Source of the DNA: an uncultured Eubacteriales bacterium
GTDB lineage: Bacteria > Bacillota > Clostridia > Lachnospirales > Bianqueaceae
NCBI GenBank assembly: GCA_902493345.1
Contig: CABUPM010000047.1
Coordinates: 1 to 18,551 of the forward strand
Reading direction: 5' to 3'
DNA: 18,551 bases
A model generated the notes under the pieces. The model saw only the letters and a program-made list of their open reading frames with translations, ran no database searches and had not been told where the DNA came from. Positions 14,833-18,551 of this stretch are shown here, one piece after another. The position numbers and the translations under genes were made by a program. Numbering within the stretch: the stretch's first letter is position 1; each line of letters starts with the position of its first letter.

Positions 14833-15928
14833 CCGGAAGTTTTCCTCCTACCATCGCGGGATTACTGTCAAACAATACCTGCAGGAAACCGCTGGCAATC
14901 TGCTGCATCTCCTGTCCGTCAATAAAGACGATATTGCACTCCGGAAGCGCCTTCTGCGCGATCGCAGCCTTGATGATGTCTGCCTTTTCGATCAGAGCCG
15001 CCGCGTCCTCCAGATTGGCCTCGTCCGTAATATACTCAACCGATGCCTGATACTCCTTCATGAATGCGGCCATTTCCTCCGGATGCTCTTCTGCAAAGGC
15101 TTTCTGCACCACGATGCAGCCCATGGTCATCTGATTTTCACTATTCGTAACCTTGTCCCACTCTTCGGTCAGATCCAGCGCTACATGTACTTTATCATTC
15201 TGCATCAGAACACTGGTTACAAAAGGCTGCGGAAGAACCGCGATCTCCGCCTCTCCGGATGCCATCAGAGCCGCCAGCTCACTATGCTCGCTGCGGTACT
15301 CCACAGTTACATCCGTCCCTGCTGTCAGACCGTTCTTTTCCAGAATATAATTGAACGCGATCTCCGGTACCGCTCCCTGGCCGGAAGAATATACCGTACG
15401 TCCTGCCAGATCCGCGATGCTGGTGATGGAATCATCCGATGTCACAACATACAGAACACCCAGTGTATTCAGCGCTGCCATCTGTACCTTTCCTTCGGTC
15501 TTGTTATACAGAATGGAGGCGACATTGGTCGGTACCGCGGCGATATCATATTCTCCTTTGATGATGCTCGCAAGGATCTCGTCCGGTGCGCTTGCCAATG
15601 TAAACTCATACTGATTCTGCGAAGTTCCTTCTGTATTCTCATCCATAAGCTTTGCCAGTCCCATACCGGTCGGGCCCTTCAGCGCCGCTACACGAACTAC
15701 ATAAGAATCCTCAACGTCTGAACTCTCCTCCGCAACGGGACTCTCCTCTGCCGCAGAACTTTGTTCTGCCAGACTTTCCTCCGCCAGACTTTCTTCTGCC
15801 AGGCTTTCCTCTTTTGAACTCTCTTCTGCTGTACTCACAGAAGAATTCTGCTGCGGGTTATTGTTGGAACATCCGACAGCCGATACCGCCAGCAGAACCG
15901 CACACATCATTGCAATCAGTCTCTTCAT
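14798..15928 (-). CDS. NitT/TauT-type ABC substrate-binding lipoprotein
   Basis: The 376-residue binding protein has a signal peptide ending AVGC with lipidated Cys20, then a long Ser/Glu/Ala linker (21-75) that includes three ESLAE-type repeats. The binding domain opens VVRVAALKGPTGMGLAKLMD and continues as a TauA/SsuA/THI5-like protein, with IIKGEYDIAAVPTNVAS typical of the first lobe. The ligand is unknown; the family binds sulfonates, nitrate, thiamine precursors, aromatic acids and others. ATG 15928 is fixed by AGAGG 7 nt upstream; a frame open to 16024 would begin upstream of the promoter's -35 box. It heads the operon of permease, ATPase and AEC carrier. Confidence 0.92.
   Translation of the reverse strand: MKRLIAMMCAVLLAVSAVGCSNNNPQQNSSVSTAEESSKEESLAEESLAEESLAEQSSAAEESPVAEESSDVEDSYVVRVAALKGPTGMGLAKLMDENTEGTSQNQYEFTLASAPDEILASIIKGEYDIAAVPTNVASILYNKTEGKVQMAALNTLGVLYVVTSDDSITSIADLAGRTVYSSGQGAVPEIAFNYILEKNGLTAGTDVTVEYRSEHSELAALMASGEAEIAVLPQPFVTSVLMQNDKVHVALDLTEEWDKVTNSENQMTMGCIVVQKAFAEEHPEEMAAFMKEYQASVEYITDEANLEDAAALIEKADIIKAAIAQKALPECNIVFIDGQEMQQIASGFLQVLFDSNPAMVGGKLPDEDLYYQGSAE
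14844..14849 (-). promoter_or_regulatory. Ribosome site for the overlapping permease start
   Basis: AGGAGG on the minus strand lies inside the lipoprotein gene, 11 nt before ATG 14832. It supports the longer start and the 35-bp gene overlap over the internal GTG at 14808. Confidence 0.6.
15765..15809 (-). repeat. Three 15-bp tandem repeats in the lipoprotein linker
   Basis: Three units (plus strand TCTGCCAGACTTTCC, TCCGCCAGACTTTCT, TCTGCCAGGCTTTCC) follow head to tail and differ at one to three bases. They encode the ESLAE repeats in the linker between lipid anchor and binding domain. Being in-frame and near-identical, the number could vary by slippage without breaking the protein. Confidence 0.85.
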
Positions 15929-15974
15929 AACGTTTCCTCTTTCCTTTCTTACAATAGAACCTTTATACCGTCCT

Positions 15975-16003
15975 ATTTTACTCCCATTTGATTCTTCCGT
16001 CAA
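15975..16003 (-). promoter_or_regulatory. Promoter of the NitT/TauT-AEC operon with flanking inverted repeat
   Basis: On the minus strand TTGACG (16003-15998) and TAAAAT (15980-15975) are 17 bp apart. An inverted repeat GATTCT-N11-AGAATC (15990-16012) brackets the -35 box and is a candidate operator. The promoter sits between the stop of the membrane protein gene (16032) and the lipoprotein start. No terminator is visible before it, so readthrough from the MoxR cluster is possible. Confidence 0.7.
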
Positions 16004-16031
16004 GATAGAATCCAGGAATCTCACATTCTCT

Positions 16032-17258
16032 TTATCTCCCTGCTTTTTTCAGTTCTTCTTTACTGATCGGATTCTGAGAATATCTTGCCTTTTCATAGAG
16101 CGGCGTCAGAGTCTTCAGTTCTTCCGAAGGCAGAATCTGAAGGATCTCTCCCGGAGCGTCGGATGGATGAATCTGTTCTTTTTTCATGGGCTCTTCCAGA
16201 CGTTTTCGGTACATGCGCCGTATTCTCTTTTCATTTGTCATACGGAACCTCTCCAGAATCGGCTCCCTCCTGCGTACGGCCTTTTCCTCTTTCTCCATAT
16301 AGACGCTGCTCTCTTCATACTCATCGGCAACGACCTCTCCCATCTTACGGGAATAAAACCATTTATAAAAACGGTAGAGTCCATACAGAAGTCCTATGAT
16401 CAGCGCGGCAAATACCGCAATCGTCACGATCATCTCCAAGAATTTCCATATGGCCGCTGCCTCTCCTCCGACAAGCTGTATGGTATCCCCCGAAGCCTTG
16501 GAAGATTCCTCGGCGATTATACTGGATTCCTCCCGCACTGTCTGACCGTGCGGAATCAGACTGACCAGAAAACGAATGATCCATAACAGGGCGTTTCCTA
16601 CAGCGACAATGAGCCGGTCCAGACGGAATACCAATGCCAATATGACAAAAACTGCCGTTGCCGCGACAAAATAGATCAGAATCTTATTATTGAACCGCCG
16701 AATCTTTTGCGCCGGCTGATTCAGCATCTCATTCACGTTATTCAATGTGCTGTCAACATTGCGCGTATGCATATCGATAAAAAATAAAAGGATCATCGCG
16801 GCGGCCGCTCCCATAAGATAGGGGTGTACCAGAGGGCCAATCTCAAAGCCCTGTATATCCGCGCAGAAATACCCTACCGTCATGGCTCCGCACAGGACCA
16901 ATGCCCCTCCTACAGAGGTTTCATTCTTGGTGTCCGTTAGCTTCAGCACAAAAGAATGAAAAACGAATATGGCAATCGCGGCTCCCATAATCACCATTCC
17001 GTAGATATTCCCCGGCAGAGCATAGATCAGAATCGGCGCCGCTGCCAGAAGATGTGCCAAAATAAAAGGCAAAAGATGATGAATCCTGGTTCGGATCAGA
17101 TACAGATAGGCCGGCAGGAGCAAAAGGCTGTGCATCCGCAGAATATCCGCCGGATCCCGGCTGATTCCCGTCATAGCATAGCTCGCTACCATAATGATCA
17201 GATATGTATTGAAATATACAATCACCAGATTCTTCAGATGAACGGAAAGCTTTTTCAT
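16032..17258 (-). CDS. Polytopic membrane protein with DUF4129-like C terminus
   Basis: The 408-residue protein has about eight hydrophobic segments (near 11-29, 44-56, 60-80, 84-104, 116-133, 145-161, 192-212, 217-235) and a further one at 271-295. The loop 236-270, probably outside, is rich in Ser and Glu. The cytoplasmic tail ends with a DUF4129-like region (344-406) containing MYRKRL and LYEKARYSQNPISKEE. In related MoxR clusters this place is taken by a transglutaminase-like membrane protein; here no transglutaminase Cys-His-Asp core is seen. It starts 3 bp after the DUF58 stop with GGTGGAG as ribosome site. The function is unknown. Confidence 0.82.
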   Translation of the reverse strand: MKKLSVHLKNLVIVYFNTYLIIMVASYAMTGISRDPADILRMHSLLLLPAYLYLIRTRIHHLLPFILAHLLAAAPILIYALPGNIYGMVIMGAAIAIFVFHSFVLKLTDTKNETSVGGALVLCGAMTVGYFCADIQGFEIGPLVHPYLMGAAAAMILLFFIDMHTRNVDSTLNNVNEMLNQPAQKIRRFNNKILIYFVAATAVFVILALVFRLDRLIVAVGNALLWIIRFLVSLIPHGQTVREESSIIAEESSKASGDTIQLVGGEAAAIWKFLEMIVTIAVFAALIIGLLYGLYRFYKWFYSRKMGEVVADEYEESSVYMEKEEKAVRRREPILERFRMTNEKRIRRMYRKRLEEPMKKEQIHPSDAPGEILQILPSEELKTLTPLYEKARYSQNPISKEELKKAGR

Positions 17259-17261
17259 ATT

Positions 17262-18368
17262 TTACTCCACCTTCCACAGATACAGATCCGGCACTTTTTG
17301 CGCGAGCTGCGTCCCGCGAAATTCCGGATTCATCATATCCGCCGGTGTTACCGGCAAGATCCAGAGTGCGGAAGCATGCACCTCTTTGAGTCTTAAGAAA
17401 GCGTCGATACAGTCCTTTCCGAAAAACGGAGAAATCAAAAGATACATACAATCCTGGCTGACATCCTCCGCCGCCGCCCGAATCACCGGTGAGAAATCCT
17501 CTACGTCCAGAGATACCTCCATACGGGCCAGACTCTCAAATACAGTATGGATATGTCCGGCTCCGCAGCCGTCCTCCACCGATACCACTCCTCCAGACAG
17601 TACGTCCCTTCCATTGGAGCGCAGCGCTACCGGGATTCCCTCCTGTTCATATGCGTTGGCCATAGAAGCCGCCAACCGGATACTGTTCTCATACAACCGC
17701 ATGTCATAATGCTGATTGGCCCGGTCCATATTGAGAAGGACCGTGACCTTCTGCGATACGGTATAGTCGTTGACATTGACCAGCCATTCTCCGGCACGGG
17801 CGGACGCCTTAAAATTGATCGTCTTAAAACTGTCATAGGGCTGATATTCCCGAATCCCCTTAAACATAAACGGATCTTCGATCATAAAACGTCTGGTGAT
17901 GATATCTCCCATCATCTTCTGAAAGGGAATCTGAAATTCCTCTGTCGAAATCAGCCGGGGATATACGACCATCGTCGCGCCGTCTTCTATGACTTTGACA
18001 TATTTACTGGTTATAAACAAATTATTGCTGATCAGATCAATTCCACGAATCGTATAGACGCCGCGTTTTTCAAACTGAAACGGGATCCTCCGGCGAATCT
18101 TCTGGTAGAACCGAATACTGAACAGATCGCTCCTGTAATGCTCGACCTTGCCGTTGCAATGAATCTTGAATTTTACGTACACCCAGGGCAAAGGCAAAAT
18201 CTTTCCGTTGGATAAGGTCTCTATCAGTTCTGTGGATTCCCCTTCATGAATAAAATGATCCGTGAACTCCACATCCGCATGCAGATGCCTCGACCAGAAC
18301 CTGCGGTAGATCTGATCCTGTAAAAGATACAGAAGTCCCGCGACGGCAAAAATAATCAGTATCGGCAT
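17262..18368 (-). CDS. DUF58 domain protein of a MoxR cluster
   Basis: The 368-residue protein has one N-terminal helix (2-17), a beta-rich region (30-140) and the DUF58 core. The signature runs DPFMFKGIREYQPYDS (165-180), then INFKASARAGEW (184-195). The region after it (206-350) has a von Willebrand A-like course starting VTVLLNMD, although the full metal-site motif is not evident. DUF58 proteins work with MoxR ATPases, probably in assembly or stress handling of partner proteins. GGAG lies 6 nt before the ATG. It starts 10 bp after the MoxR stop and ends 3 bp before the membrane gene. Confidence 0.92.
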   Translation of the reverse strand: MPILIIFAVAGLLYLLQDQIYRRFWSRHLHADVEFTDHFIHEGESTELIETLSNGKILPLPWVYVKFKIHCNGKVEHYRSDLFSIRFYQKIRRRIPFQFEKRGVYTIRGIDLISNNLFITSKYVKVIEDGATMVVYPRLISTEEFQIPFQKMMGDIITRRFMIEDPFMFKGIREYQPYDSFKTINFKASARAGEWLVNVNDYTVSQKVTVLLNMDRANQHYDMRLYENSIRLAASMANAYEQEGIPVALRSNGRDVLSGGVVSVEDGCGAGHIHTVFESLARMEVSLDVEDFSPVIRAAAEDVSQDCMYLLISPFFGKDCIDAFLRLKEVHASALWILPVTPADMMNPEFRGTQLAQKVPDLYLWKVE

Positions 18369-18378
18369 GAGAGTCTCC

Positions 18379-18551
18379 TTATCTTTCCACCTTCCAGTTC
18401 TCTGTCGGAACCTCGACCGTATTCAAAATCTCATGGATGATATTTTCAATCTGTGTGGAACGATTACGCATGCCGCTTCTGAGAATGATCCTGTGTCCCA
18501 GTACAGGCATGGCAAGCTCCTTGATCTCATCCGGCGATACATAGTCCTTAC
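18379..18551 (-). CDS. MoxR family AAA ATPase, C-terminal fragment
   Basis: The window edge cuts this gene; 56 C-terminal residues remain before the TAA at 18381-18379. DYVSPDEIKELAMPVLGHRI is the typical MoxR lid segment, and the tail ends ENWKVER. Walker motifs lie outside the window. MoxR ATPases act as chaperones for DUF58 and partner proteins, and this gene is the upstream part of the operon. Confidence 0.85.
   Translation of the reverse strand, partial: KDYVSPDEIKELAMPVLGHRIILRSGMRNRSTQIENIIHEILNTVEVPTENWKVER

Noticed and set aside
15926..16024. Longer start for the NitT/TauT-type lipoprotein
   Set aside because: The extra 32 codons span the promoter and put residues before a standard lipoprotein signal peptide.
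1..18551. CRISPR, mobile element or defence system
   Set aside because: No spaced direct repeats, transposase, integrase, terminal repeats or known defence domains were seen; the only tandem repeat is the coding linker at 15765-15809.

Overview
The window reads as chromosomal DNA of a low-to-mid GC Gram-positive anaerobe of class Clostridia, most likely a Lachnospiraceae-type gut bacterium. The evidence is strong AGGAGG ribosome sites, sigma-A type promoters with 17-bp spacers, lipoprotein solute-binding proteins with long Ser/Ala/Glu linkers, and a DivIVA-like protein. The genus cannot be fixed from the sequence alone. I see no tRNA, rRNA, CRISPR array, insertion sequence or phage gene. Coding density is high and no gene-free stretch exceeds 300 bases.

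Layout, left to right. A perfect 15-bp hairpin (11-44) precedes a promoter and a plus-strand stand-alone MetE-core methyltransferase (150-1265). A bidirectional terminator separates it from a convergent minus-strand polar amino-acid ABC importer (binding lipoprotein, permease, ATPase; 3805 down to 1314) with its own consensus promoter. Upstream of that is monocistronic ftsH (4019-5866), divergent from an aldo/keto reductase (6024-6872) that ends at a second bidirectional terminator.

A five-gene minus-strand operon runs from 10765 to 6918: a DivIVA-like coiled-coil protein, a three-helix membrane protein, a cytoplasmic GH28 glycosidase, a membrane-anchored metallophosphoesterase and a 67-residue charged protein. 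Divergent from it are two plus-strand genes of unknown function (10911-12499), the first with a C-terminal Ig-like domain.

Convergent with those, with only 3 bp between stop codons, is a second minus-strand transport operon (15928 down to 12503): a NitT/TauT-type binding lipoprotein, a permease, an unusually short ATPase and an AEC-family carrier. The right edge holds a MoxR - DUF58 - DUF4129-like membrane protein cluster (18551 down to 16032), with the MoxR gene cut by the window edge.

Most genes belong to known families. The parts least explained by known biology are the mixed DivIVA/membrane/GH28/phosphoesterase operon, the two-gene unknown pair, and the NitT/TauT-type importer co-transcribed with an AEC carrier. 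I do not see decisive evidence for a wholly new system; these are the best candidates for a closer look.
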